Below are positions 6,862 through 14,306 of a stretch of 19,567 bases of DNA, piece by piece. This stretch comes from Rhodoluna sp. (GTDB lineage: Bacteria; Actinomycetota; Actinomycetes; Actinomycetales; Microbacteriaceae): contig JAEMTJ010000006.1 in NCBI GenBank assembly GCA_016462375.1, positions 19,176 to 38,742 of the forward strand. Direction: 5' to 3'. Made by a program: the position numbers and the translations under genes. Positions within the stretch are counted from its first letter, which is position 1. Each line of letters begins with the position of its first letter. Below the pieces are notes generated by a model, which saw only the letters and a program-made list of their open reading frames with translations, did not search any database and was not told the DNA's origin.

Positions 6862-7938
6862 CTAGTTAGTTGCAGTGCCCAATACTGAAGAGTAAAACGT
6901 TGTCAAGAATTCGGTGAATGTTATCGACTTACTTGGAATAACTACCTTCTCAGGATGTGAACCGTTGGCCTTTAGGGTTAGGTTCACTGTTTGAGCACTG
7001 GCAGGATCTCTGACTTCAAAAGATAGTTTCACGAACTTGTGATCAAACGGGGTTGCATAAAGCTTGACTGTTGCTCCGCTACTTGCGATAGCCTGGTCAA
7101 TCACTTCCTGAGTAATGCTCTCCAACATTTCATCAGTTAGTGAGAGCCCTGGTTGACACTTCTCAAGTTCAGCAAATCCCTTTGAAGCCCTAAATGAACT
7201 AGCAAAGTTCTTCAGTTTGCCAGCATCTAAGGTAAGTAAAAAGACTCGGTTGCCATCTTCTTGATCAAGTTCTTCTTTTACCTTTACGAAGAAGTTGCTT
7301 CTCAAATTACTTTGAATATCTGCAGAGATTTGCTTGCTGGCAGATTCACTCAGGCAGCTACCCGAGTTACCTAGAGCGGAGGTTGCTTGACTTAGATCAG
7401 TAGCGCTGACCTTGACCCAGGTGTCGGTCAGCACTGCTGACAGAGACTGGACAGTCCCGCTTGGCAGAGAACCGGTCTGTTCAAGAACTGAAGCAAGCGT
7501 AGAGAAGTTTGCTATGTTGAGGTAAAAGTCTCCGTCAAGGTCTGTAACGGCATTTAGAGTTGCACTAGCTTCTTGCTCCAGCACTTTTGCCTTAATGTTT
7601 AGTTCAAGAGCCGTGCCTTTATCAGAGCTGTAGGTGAAAAGTTGTATTGTGCCGTCTAGGCCCAATGCAGTTCCAGTTAGATCTAGTTCATAACTCGGGT
7701 TTTGTGCAGTAACTAATGAAACTATCGCCTGAGCTACCACTGTGTCTGGAGCTTGGTATACGGCGTAAGCTCCTGCACCACCTGAGACAAGCAATGCACC
7801 GGTAACCCCAGCAACGATTAACTTGGTGCGTTTAGGTGCGCTTTTAAATCTTTTGATGAGTGAGCCTCGCTCGGCTTTAGCTTCCCCTGAATTTAGGTTC
7901 TGGCCAGCTGCTTCTAGTGAGTTGCCCTGTTCTTCCAT
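6862..7938 (-). CDS. Single-pass exported protein of unknown function
   Basis: This 358-residue protein has a charged cytoplasmic N-terminus (about residues 1-38, with a basic patch KRFKSAPKRTK). One membrane segment follows (about 39-61, LIVAGVTGALLVSGGAGAYAVY), then a large extracytoplasmic part. That part is Ser/Thr-rich with alternating strand-like sequence (for example SYELDLTGTALGLDGTIQLFTYSS). It contains one Cys pair (GSCLS near residue 193 and EKCQP near 259) that could form a disulfide. The overall shape recalls cell-envelope lipid-binding or LolA/DUF-type beta folds, but I cannot assign a family. The start at 7938 is supported by an atypical Shine-Dalgarno GGGGGT (7944-7949). That G run is complementary to the C-rich loops of the 6C RNA at the right edge. 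Confidence 0.8.
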   Translation of the reverse strand: MEEQGNSLEAAGQNLNSGEAKAERGSLIKRFKSAPKRTKLIVAGVTGALLVSGGAGAYAVYQAPDTVVAQAIVSLVTAQNPSYELDLTGTALGLDGTIQLFTYSSDKGTALELNIKAKVLEQEASATLNAVTDLDGDFYLNIANFSTLASVLEQTGSLPSGTVQSLSAVLTDTWVKVSATDLSQATSALGNSGSCLSESASKQISADIQSNLRSNFFVKVKEELDQEDGNRVFLLTLDAGKLKNFASSFRASKGFAELEKCQPGLSLTDEMLESITQEVIDQAIASSGATVKLYATPFDHKFVKLSFEVRDPASAQTVNLTLKANGSHPEKVVIPSKSITFTEFLTTFYSSVLGTATN

Positions 7939-8019
7939 TTTTTACCCCCAGTTAGTTATGGTTACAATACCACCTTGCCGCTGGATTATTAGGGGAGATT
8001 AGCTCTAGAGTTCTGGCGA

Positions 8020-8025
8020 TAGAAT
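8020..8025 (+). promoter_or_regulatory. -10 box for the SRP RNA gene
   Basis: TAGAAT (5 of 6 matches to TATAAT) ends 6 nt before the first base of the SRP RNA terminal helix at 8032, the expected spacing to a start site. No strong -35 is visible. Confidence 0.45.
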
Positions 8026-8030
8026 TGCCT

Positions 8031-8121
8031 CGGACTCCCCGTGCGGCGTTACCTCGGCTAACTCCCCCAGGATCGAAAGATAGCAAGGGTAACTGGGCTC
8101 TGGCGGGTGTGCGGGGAGTCT
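8031..8121 (+). ncRNA. ffs: SRP RNA (small bacterial 4.5S type)
   Basis: A 10-bp terminal helix (8032-8041 with 8112-8121, one G-U pair) encloses the conserved SRP core. The sequence CAGG-ATC-GAAA-GAT-AGCA corresponds to the CAGG/AGCA internal loop that binds the Ffh M domain, a 3-bp stem and a GNRA tetraloop (GAAA here; GGAA is commoner). The 3' part (CGGGTGTGCGGGG) resembles the GTGTGCCGGG of the E. coli RNA. With Ffh and FtsY it delivers nascent membrane and secreted proteins to SecYEG. Its position directly upstream of dnaX is a common actinobacterial arrangement. A short T-run (8136-8140) follows. Confidence 0.92.
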
Positions 8122-8155
8122 TTACACAACCCACATTTTTGTCGTTAGAGAGGTT

Positions 8156-8161
8156 TAGGCT
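8156..8161 (+). promoter_or_regulatory. -10 box for dnaX, leaderless layout
   Basis: TAGGCT, then 6 nt (CAATAG), then the dnaX ATG at 8168. This implies that dnaX has its own promoter downstream of the SRP RNA and a leaderless mRNA. A GAGAGG upstream of the box would lie outside such a transcript. Confidence 0.5.
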
Positions 8162-8167
8162 CAATAG

Positions 8168-9862
8168 ATGTCCACCGCTCTTTATCGTCGCTATCGACCT
8201 GAATCGTTTGCCGAGCTAATCGGTCAGTCTCAGGTAACTGTGCCACTTATGGCCGCACTCAAGAGCGATCGGGTCAATCATGCCTATCTGTTTAGCGGAC
8301 CTCGTGGTTGCGGTAAAACTACTTCTGCAAGAATTCTTGCTCGTTGTTTGAACTGTGCTGAAGGCCCAACCGATACTCCTTGCGGTAAGTGTGCTTCTTG
8401 TATTGAGCTATCTAGAGATGGTTCAGGTTCCCTAGATGTTATTGAGATTGATGCTGCTAGCCATAATAAGGTTGAAGATGCTAGAGAGCTTAGAGAACGT
8501 ATCGCTTTTGCTCCTTCTCGTGATCGATACAAGATCTTCATCCTTGATGAGGCTCACATGGTTACCAAAGATGGTTTCAACGCTTTGCTGAAAGTAGTTG
8601 AAGAGCCGCCTGCTCACGTGAAGTTCATATTCGCTACTACTGAACCTGAAAAAGTTATCTCAACAATTCGATCTAGAACACATCACTACCCTTTTAGGTT
8701 GGTGCCACCGGCACAGATGCTTGAGTATTTAGTGCAGATGGCAGCATCGGAGAAAGTAAAGATTGATGAAGGTGTCCTAAGTCTTGTAGTTAGATCTGGT
8801 GGCGGATCGGTTAGAGATTCACTTTCACTTCTTGATCAACTAATTTCAGGTTCTGATAAGAACCACGTTACCTATGAGCGAGCTATCGGGTTGCTTGGCT
8901 ATACCGACTCTGCACTATTGGATTCTGTTGTTGACGCTTTTGCTTCAGGGGATGCAGCTGAAGTTTTCTCAACTGTTGACAGCGTTATTCAGAGCGGTCA
9001 AGACCCACATCGTTTTGTTGAAGATTTGCTAGAACGCATTAGAGATTTAATTGTCGTTGGCTCAGTTGGATTAGCCGCCAAGAACGTATTGCGAGACATT
9101 CCACAGGACCAACTTGATCGAATGAGATTACAGGTTGAACGCTTCGGTAAAGCTGAGCTCAACTACGCTGCTGAGGTTATTGCTGAAGGTCTAACCCGTA
9201 TGAACGGTGCAACTAGCCCAAAGCTTCAGTTAGAGCTGATGCTCGCCAAGGTCTTAGTGCCAGCCCAAGACAACACTGAAACTGGCTCGTTAGCCCGTAT
9301 CGACCGTTTAGAGAGAAGGATGGGGCTCGGGGGCAACGCCGTGCCAACTTCAGCACCAGCGAGTTCCCCGGTTGCTAGCGCGCCAGCGACAGGTTCACTT
9401 CCTACTGTCTCAGCTAGTGCGGTTAGTTGGGAAAGCTTCCAAGCAGCTTGGCCAGATATCAAGACCAAGCTGGCTGAAATTTCCAGATCTGCTTGGCAGG
9501 TAGTCCTTCCACAAACACCAGTTGGGTTTGACGGTGAAATCTTAGATATTGTATTTGCGAATGAAAATGATAAGACTGTTTTTAAAGACGGTGGCACGAC
9601 AAGTCCAAGTGAACAATTGCGAAAAGCTGTCTTTGAGGTTTTAGGTGTAAGAGTGAAGTATCGCGCCTTGTCTAAGCCAGAGAGTGAAACTGTCGCTCAG
9701 GTCGCAAAGCAAGTTAAGTCTGCTCCTAAAGAGAAAGTCGTTGAAGCTACTGAAGTAGTTGTTAATGAAAGCAGAAACAAGCTGATTGATGAGAGCAGTC
9801 AAGTTGGCGAATCAGTGCTTAGAGACATTCTTGGTGCAGAGCCAATTGACGGTGGCAAATAA
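8168..9862 (+). CDS. dnaX: DNA polymerase III subunit tau (clamp loader)
   Basis: This 564-residue AAA+ ATPase loads the sliding clamp and ties together the replicative polymerases. Visible features in order: the N-terminal YRRYRPESFAELIGQ, Walker A GPRGCGKT (residues 44-51), a zinc knuckle with Cys63, Cys72, Cys75 and Cys78, Walker B/DEAH at 127-130, sensor 1 FATTEPEKV, the SRT arginine-finger motif (TIRSRTHHYPFR), and sensor 2 GGGSVRDSLSLLDQL. The region from about residue 375 to 415 is a low-complexity Ala/Ser/Pro linker. It is followed by the polymerase-binding C-terminal domain (WESFQAAWPDI...). I see no A-rich slippery heptamer of the E. coli type. The stop TAA overlaps the recR ATG by 1 nt (TAATG), so the two are probably translationally coupled. 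Confidence 0.97.
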   Translation: MSTALYRRYRPESFAELIGQSQVTVPLMAALKSDRVNHAYLFSGPRGCGKTTSARILARCLNCAEGPTDTPCGKCASCIELSRDGSGSLDVIEIDAASHNKVEDARELRERIAFAPSRDRYKIFILDEAHMVTKDGFNALLKVVEEPPAHVKFIFATTEPEKVISTIRSRTHHYPFRLVPPAQMLEYLVQMAASEKVKIDEGVLSLVVRSGGGSVRDSLSLLDQLISGSDKNHVTYERAIGLLGYTDSALLDSVVDAFASGDAAEVFSTVDSVIQSGQDPHRFVEDLLERIRDLIVVGSVGLAAKNVLRDIPQDQLDRMRLQVERFGKAELNYAAEVIAEGLTRMNGATSPKLQLELMLAKVLVPAQDNTETGSLARIDRLERRMGLGGNAVPTSAPASSPVASAPATGSLPTVSASAVSWESFQAAWPDIKTKLAEISRSAWQVVLPQTPVGFDGEILDIVFANENDKTVFKDGGTTSPSEQLRKAVFEVLGVRVKYRALSKPESETVAQVAKQVKSAPKEKVVEATEVVVNESRNKLIDESSQVGESVLRDILGAEPIDGGK

Positions 9863-10464
9863 TGTATGAAGGTGTAGTTCAAGACCTGATTGATGCTCTG
9901 AGTCGCTTACCTGGGGTTGGACCTAAGTCTGCTCAACGTATTGCTTTCTATCTTGTGCAAACTGATGATGATCAAGCCAATGAGTTGGCAAAGATTCTTC
10001 TTGATGCTAAAGAGCGTGTTCGTTTCTGTGAAACCTGTGGCAACATCGCAGAAGCGGAGCTTTGTAACATCTGTCGTGATCCAAGAAGAACCAAAGACGC
10101 TATCTGTGTGGTTGAAGAATCAAAAGATGTTCAGGCTATTGAGAAGACTCGTGAGTTCAGAGGTTTCTATCATGTGCTAGGCGGGGCAATTAGTCCGATT
10201 GATGGAATCGGTCCGGACAACCTGCGAATCCGAGAATTGATGGCTCGGTTGAATGACCCTGAAATCAAAGAGGTGATCATTGCAACCGACCCAAACCTTG
10301 AAGGTGAGGCAACTGCAACCTACCTGACCCGACTACTAGCCCCATTGGGCATCACAGTGAGCCGGTTGGCATCAGGACTGCCGGTCGGTGGAGACCTGGA
10401 ATACGCTGATGAGGTTACCCTGGGAAGGGCCTTTGAGGGTCGTCGGATAGTTAGCCAGCAGTAA
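9862..10464 (+). CDS. recR: Recombination mediator RecR
   Basis: This 200-residue protein has the full RecR layout: an N-terminal helix-hairpin-helix (LSRLPGVGPKSAQRIAFYL), a Cys4 zinc finger (FCETCGNIAEAELCNICRD, about residues 56-74), and a Toprim domain (ICVVEESKDVQAIE onward, including IATDPNLEGEATA). The C-terminal segment contains SRLASGLPVGGDLEYADEVTLGRA. RecR acts with RecO, and in some bacteria RecF, to load RecA onto SSB-coated single strands in gap repair. Its start overlaps the dnaX stop by 1 nt. Many genomes place ybaB between dnaX and recR; here it is absent. Confidence 0.97.
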   Translation: MYEGVVQDLIDALSRLPGVGPKSAQRIAFYLVQTDDDQANELAKILLDAKERVRFCETCGNIAEAELCNICRDPRRTKDAICVVEESKDVQAIEKTREFRGFYHVLGGAISPIDGIGPDNLRIRELMARLNDPEIKEVIIATDPNLEGEATATYLTRLLAPLGITVSRLASGLPVGGDLEYADEVTLGRAFEGRRIVSQQ

Positions 10465-10484
10465 CAGAATGGGCTAATCAAGGC

Positions 10485-10490
10485 TAAACT
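10485..10490 (+). promoter_or_regulatory. Possible -10 box for lysC-asd
   Basis: TAAACT (10485-10490) fits TAnnnT and would give a start near 10497 and a leader of about 46 nt. The leader contains a C6 run (10513-10518). A TTTCCT-AATC-AGGAGA hairpin (10521-10536) covers the lysC Shine-Dalgarno at 10531-10535. Confidence 0.35.
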
Positions 10491-10542
10491 TGGAGTATTC
10501 ATCGTTGAAGATCCCCCCTTTTTCCTAATCAGGAGATAACAG

Positions 10543-11820
10543 TTGGCGCTTATTGTCCAAAAGTATGGCGGCTCGTCAGTAGGCGATGCCGACAAAATCA
10601 AGCATGTCGCCAGACGCATCATCGAGACCCAAGCAGCCGGTAACCAGGTTTGCGTTGTTGTCTCAGCCATGGGCGATACCACGGACGAACTTATGGACCT
10701 AGCCAACCAGGTAGCAAGCCGGCCTGAAGGTCGCGAGCTAGATATGTTGTTGACTGCCGGTGAGCGTATATCCATGTCGCTTGTTTCCATGGCTATTAAT
10801 GACCTAGGGGCTAAGTCTTTGTCTTTCACTGGTTCACAAGCTGGGATTATTACTGATGAAGTTCACGGTAATGCCCGTATCGCGGAGGTTACTCCAGATC
10901 GTGTTGCTGAAGCTTTAGCTGCCGGCAACATTGCAATTGTTGCTGGCTTTCAAGGATTTAATAGAGACAGTAAGGACATCACTACTTTAGGTAGAGGTGG
11001 ATCTGATACCACTGCTGTTGCTCTTGCTGCGGCGTTAAATGCTGATGTCTGTGAAATCTATAGCGATGTGGATGGTATCTACACTGCCGATCCAAGAATT
11101 ATTCCAACTGCTAGAAAACTTGATGTAATTGATGTTGAATCAATGCTTGAGCTAGCTGCGGCAGGAGCAAAGATTCTGCATATTCGCGCAGTTGAATTTG
11201 CGCGTAGGCACAAAGTTAATTTAGTCGTTCGATCTACTTTTAGTAACGACCCGGGCACTGTAGTTATCGCTGATGAAAATGGAGCAAATCAAATGGAAGA
11301 ATCAATAGTCTCTGGTGTTGCCACCGACAAGTCCCAGGCAAAGATTACCGTTATCGGTATTCCAGATGTGCCCGGTAAGGCAGCAGCTGTCTTCACAACT
11401 GTCGCTGAAGCTGGGGCAAATATAGACATGATCGTGCAAAACACTCCAACTGGTTCAGACGTTACAGATTCCGTCAGTGACATTACTTTCACTCTTCCTA
11501 AGGGTGACCTGAAGCTTGTTTTGGATGCTTTGGCTCAGAACAAAGATGTGCTTGGTTACCGTGAACTTGAAAGTGATGAGCAGATTGGCAAGTTGAGTGT
11601 GGTTGGTGCTGGTATGCGCACTCACTCAGGCGTTTCAGCTATTTTGTTTAGGGCTCTAGCCGAATCAGCAATCAACGTTGAGATGATCTCCACCTCGGAG
11701 ATTCGTATTTCTGTGATCACTAGCCTTGATCAGATTGATGATGCCGCTCGTGCAGTCCACAAAGCATTCGATCTTGATTCAGGCAGCATGGCAACTGTTT
11801 ACGCTGGAACTGGACGCTAA
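10543..11820 (+). CDS. lysC: Aspartate kinase, alpha/beta type
   Basis: This 425-residue enzyme phosphorylates aspartate, the first step toward lysine, threonine, methionine and diaminopimelate. The kinase domain shows KYGGSSVGD at the N-terminus, FTGSQAGI, TTLGRGGSDTTAVALAAAL and YSDVDGIYTADPRI. Two ACT domains follow from about residue 262 (IGIPDVPGKAAAVF...ANIDMIVQN, then LSVVGAGMRTHSGVSA...VEMISTSE), the type controlled by lysine plus threonine. The start is a TTG, chosen because it has a strong AGGAG 7 nt upstream (10531-10535). An internal ATG at 11293 (residue 251) has GGAG 8 nt upstream and begins MEESIVSGVATDK. This matches the position where the separate beta subunit begins in Corynebacterium-type LysC. 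The stop overlaps the asd start by 1 nt. Confidence 0.97.
   Translation: MALIVQKYGGSSVGDADKIKHVARRIIETQAAGNQVCVVVSAMGDTTDELMDLANQVASRPEGRELDMLLTAGERISMSLVSMAINDLGAKSLSFTGSQAGIITDEVHGNARIAEVTPDRVAEALAAGNIAIVAGFQGFNRDSKDITTLGRGGSDTTAVALAAALNADVCEIYSDVDGIYTADPRIIPTARKLDVIDVESMLELAAAGAKILHIRAVEFARRHKVNLVVRSTFSNDPGTVVIADENGANQMEESIVSGVATDKSQAKITVIGIPDVPGKAAAVFTTVAEAGANIDMIVQNTPTGSDVTDSVSDITFTLPKGDLKLVLDALAQNKDVLGYRELESDEQIGKLSVVGAGMRTHSGVSAILFRALAESAINVEMISTSEIRISVITSLDQIDDAARAVHKAFDLDSGSMATVYAGTGR
11293..11820 (+). CDS. lysC: Internal in-frame start: aspartate kinase beta subunit
   Basis: An ATG at 11293 within lysC is preceded by GGAG (11281-11284) at an 8-nt spacing and would give a 175-residue product made only of the two ACT domains. 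In Corynebacterium and Bacillus, alpha2beta2 aspartate kinases arise from such an internal start, and the N-terminal sequence here is very like the corynebacterial beta subunit. Product formation is inferred, not seen. Confidence 0.65.
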   Translation: MEESIVSGVATDKSQAKITVIGIPDVPGKAAAVFTTVAEAGANIDMIVQNTPTGSDVTDSVSDITFTLPKGDLKLVLDALAQNKDVLGYRELESDEQIGKLSVVGAGMRTHSGVSAILFRALAESAINVEMISTSEIRISVITSLDQIDDAARAVHKAFDLDSGSMATVYAGTGR

Positions 11821-12881
11821 TGGCTAAAGCAAATCTTGCTTTAGTTGGTGCTACCGGCGCTGTCGGCACAGCCATGATCGACATCATCAACAATCGTGAA
11901 AACATTTGGGGTGAAATCAGACTTATCGCTTCAGCCAGGTCTGCTGGTAAGAAGATTTTGGTGCATGGTGAAGAGCTAACCGTTGTTGAACTAACCCCAG
12001 AATCTTTTGATGGAATGGATATCGCAATGTTCGATGTCCCAGACGAAATCTCTGAAATTTGGGCACCAATTGCTGCCTCAAGAGGTGCTGTTGCAGTTGA
12101 TAACTCAGGTGCTTTTCGAATGGACCCTGAGGTTCCACTGGTTGTTCCTGAGGTAAATCCTGAGCAGGCTAGAAACAGACCCAAGGGAATAATCTCTAAT
12201 CCAAACTGCACAACCCTAACCATGATGGCTTCGCTCGGTGCTTTGCACCGTGGTTGGACTTTGACTGAACTTGTTGTTTCTAGCTACCAGGCAGTTTCAG
12301 GTGCTGGGGTTGCCGGTATCGAGCGTTTGAGAGATGAGATCAGTGCTCTTGCGGGAACCAATGCTGGCGAAGCCAGTGAGGATGTGCTTAAGACTTTAGA
12401 GGGCTCAGGACTGGGTATCGATGTGTCACCGTTTAGTAATCCTGTTGCTCTAAACGTGATTCCATTTGCTGGATCTCTCAAGGCTGGGGGATTCTCCAGC
12501 GAAGAGATGAAGGTTCGTGATGAGAGCAGGAAAATCCTTGGTATTCCTGATCTAAAAGTCGCGGTTACCTGTGTTCGTGTCCCAGTGTTGGTTAGCCACT
12601 CTCTGGCTGTTCACGCTACCTTTGCAAACCCGCTGACTGTGGCTGATGTGCATAAAGCTCTTGGCGAAGAGCCAACCGTTCGCTTGGTAGATGACCCTGC
12701 CAAGGGTCTTTGGCCAACACCTAGTTTGGTTGCCGGTCAAGATCCGACCTTCGTTGGCAGAGTTAGACAGTCACTTGATTTCCCCAACAGCATTGAGATG
12801 TTTGTGGTGGGAGATAACCTTCGCAAAGGTGCAGCGCTAAACACCTATGAAATTGCTGAGCTTGTTGCCAGTGAATTCTAG
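11820..12881 (+). CDS. asd: Aspartate-semialdehyde dehydrogenase
   Basis: This 353-residue NADPH-dependent enzyme reduces aspartyl phosphate to aspartate semialdehyde, the step after LysC. It shows the N-terminal Rossmann motif VGATGAVG (residues 9-16), the catalytic cysteine Cys130 in SNPNCTT, and the SSYQAVSGAG segment that follows. The substrate-binding part includes VRVPVLVSHSLAVH, where the family keeps a catalytic His. Its ATG overlaps the lysC stop (TAATG), so the two enzymes are probably made in a coupled ratio. The length is within the usual range. Nothing is missing. Confidence 0.97.
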   Translation: MAKANLALVGATGAVGTAMIDIINNRENIWGEIRLIASARSAGKKILVHGEELTVVELTPESFDGMDIAMFDVPDEISEIWAPIAASRGAVAVDNSGAFRMDPEVPLVVPEVNPEQARNRPKGIISNPNCTTLTMMASLGALHRGWTLTELVVSSYQAVSGAGVAGIERLRDEISALAGTNAGEASEDVLKTLEGSGLGIDVSPFSNPVALNVIPFAGSLKAGGFSSEEMKVRDESRKILGIPDLKVAVTCVRVPVLVSHSLAVHATFANPLTVADVHKALGEEPTVRLVDDPAKGLWPTPSLVAGQDPTFVGRVRQSLDFPNSIEMFVVGDNLRKGAALNTYEIAELVASEF

Positions 12882-12891
12882 AACCCTCGGC

Positions 12892-12897
12892 TAACCT
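12892..12897 (+). promoter_or_regulatory. -10 box for the lipoprotein gene, leaderless layout
   Basis: TAACCT, then 6 nt (AAAACT), then the ATG at 12904. It lies in the 22-bp gap after asd, so the lipoprotein probably has its own leaderless transcript. Confidence 0.55.
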
Positions 12898-12903
12898 AAA
12901 ACT

Positions 12904-13428
12904 ATGCGCAGGTTCGGGGTCATAGTCTTGGCAGTCTCAGCTGTCTTATTCTTAAGCGCTTGCGCTTCCAACAACAATAAACCCGAGGTAAAACTTCCAG
13001 ATAAGCCACCCGCTGAAGCCCCAGCGGTTAACGCTGCTGATTACAGTAACTCCTACGGAGGCTTTGTCTTCCGAATTGGTGGGGGAACCATCTGGTGCAC
13101 CATCAACGAAAGTCCAGGCTTAGCAGTTTGTGAGCACCGTGAAGTTGATGTTGCATACAAACTTCCAACTACGCCACCAGAGTGCCAGGGTGCTTGGGGT
13201 TACCAAGCCAGACTCTGGGGTTTTCAGCCTTCACAGGGTAAACAAGCTGACTGGTTGTGTGCCGGTGGATTGTATTCAGACCCCGAAGGTGTTTACGATC
13301 TACCAAACGGTAGCAAGATTGTTGTTGGAGATATCACCTGTTTTGCTGCAGAACAGATCGCTCGCTGCGATAGCACCAACGGCAAATACATTGTTCTCGG
13401 ATCAGATGTGTTCGGGTTTAGTTCTTAG
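12904..13428 (+). CDS. Lipoprotein of unknown function, DUF6636-like
   Basis: This 174-residue protein has a lipoprotein signal (MRRFGVIVLAVSAVLFLSAC, lipobox LSAC with Cys20), followed by an Asn/Pro/Ala-rich linker. The mature domain holds six cysteines in the order TIWCTI, AVCEH, PECQG, WLCAGG, ITCFA and ARCDS, suggesting three disulfides. The pattern FRIGGGTIWCTI...LPNGSKIVVGDITC...RCDSTNGKYIVLGSDVFGF resembles actinobacterial exported DUF6636 proteins; that match is from memory and modest. The function is unknown. The last 11 nt overlap the convergent metallophosphoesterase gene. Confidence 0.82.
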   Translation: MRRFGVIVLAVSAVLFLSACASNNNKPEVKLPDKPPAEAPAVNAADYSNSYGGFVFRIGGGTIWCTINESPGLAVCEHREVDVAYKLPTTPPECQGAWGYQARLWGFQPSQGKQADWLCAGGLYSDPEGVYDLPNGSKIVVGDITCFAAEQIARCDSTNGKYIVLGSDVFGFSS

Positions 13429-14299
13429 CTCTAAGTGTCACTAGCCTGATTTCTGGTCGACAGGCAAATCTAATTGGTGCAAAAATCGAGTTGCCCAAGC
13501 CTGCACAAACATTGAGCCAGAATTTCTGGCCCGGCTGCAGTTCAAGTTGAGCCAAGCCTCTTGCGTATCGGGTTGGTAAATCGCAGTTGGTAACTAGAGC
13601 TCTTCCAGTGAATGGCCAGCAGACCTGACCCCCGTGAGTGTGACCAGCAAATATCAGTTCAGCACCTTTTTGATTTAGTTCACTGAGAACAGTTAGATAC
13701 GGTGCGTGGGTGACACCGATGACTAGATCTGATGTTGCTAGTGGTTTGAGGTTACTTAGGTCTGCAAGATTCTCATGAGCGTCGTCGGTTCCAATAAAAC
13801 TAAGTCGCACACCGTTAATTAGAAGCTTTGCAGTTGCATTATTAAGATTAATCCAGCCTTTGTCAGTAAATGCTGAGTTGAGCAAAGAGGTTTCAAGTTT
13901 CTGGTGGGAAGGTGGGTGCGCTTTAGATGGCGAACTAAAGTATGTGAATGGATTTCTAACTGAAGGTGCAAACATATCGTTTGATCCGTTGACAAATACT
14001 CCAGAGATTTGATTGAGGTCACTCAAAGAAGTTAGGACTGACGGTATTGCCTTTGAGTGTCCTAGGTTATCGCCAGTGTTGATCACTAAATCCGGCTTTA
14101 GCGCTGCAAGCTTTTTAATCCACTGCTGCTTCCGTCGTTGCCAGGGAGCCATGTGAATATCGGAGATGTGCAAGATGGTTATCTCCTTGGCTCCTTTAGG
14201 AAGGATGGCCAAATCTGCTCGTCGAATGGCAAACCAGAAACGTTCAACCAGGGTGGCGTAAACAACAACCAGAACTATAGGAACTAAGAACCAGAGCAT
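13418..14299 (-). CDS. Membrane-anchored metallophosphoesterase (YkuE/YaeI-like)
   Basis: This 293-residue protein has an N-terminal membrane segment (about residues 2-17) and a calcineurin-like phosphoesterase domain. Metal-site motifs are SDIHM (Asp47, His49), NTGDNLGH (Asp77, His81), GSND (105-108), GVTHAP and FAGHTHGGQ. The usual GNHD/E block reads GSND, with Ser-Asn replacing Asn-His, so one catalytic His is replaced; this variation occurs in some actinobacterial relatives. Members act on phosphodiesters, and some on lipid A or UDP-lipids, but the substrate is unknown here. It starts 7 nt after the PBP stop, so it probably belongs to the same transcript and may share an envelope role. 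Confidence 0.88.
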   Translation of the reverse strand: MLWFLVPIVLVVVYATLVERFWFAIRRADLAILPKGAKEITILHISDIHMAPWQRRKQQWIKKLAALKPDLVINTGDNLGHSKAIPSVLTSLSDLNQISGVFVNGSNDMFAPSVRNPFTYFSSPSKAHPPSHQKLETSLLNSAFTDKGWINLNNATAKLLINGVRLSFIGTDDAHENLADLSNLKPLATSDLVIGVTHAPYLTVLSELNQKGAELIFAGHTHGGQVCWPFTGRALVTNCDLPTRYARGLAQLELQPGQKFWLNVCAGLGNSIFAPIRFACRPEIRLVTLRAKN

Positions 14300-14306
14300 C
14301 TAAGAC

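Noticed and set aside
8168..9862. Programmed frameshift in dnaX giving a short gamma subunit
   Set aside because: No A-rich slippery heptamer with a following stem was seen at the expected place. Only the full-length frame is supported.
13130..13444. 104-aa + strand frame inside the lipoprotein gene
   Set aside because: It is a shifted shadow of the lipoprotein coding sequence, which has a clear signal, lipobox and conserved cysteines.
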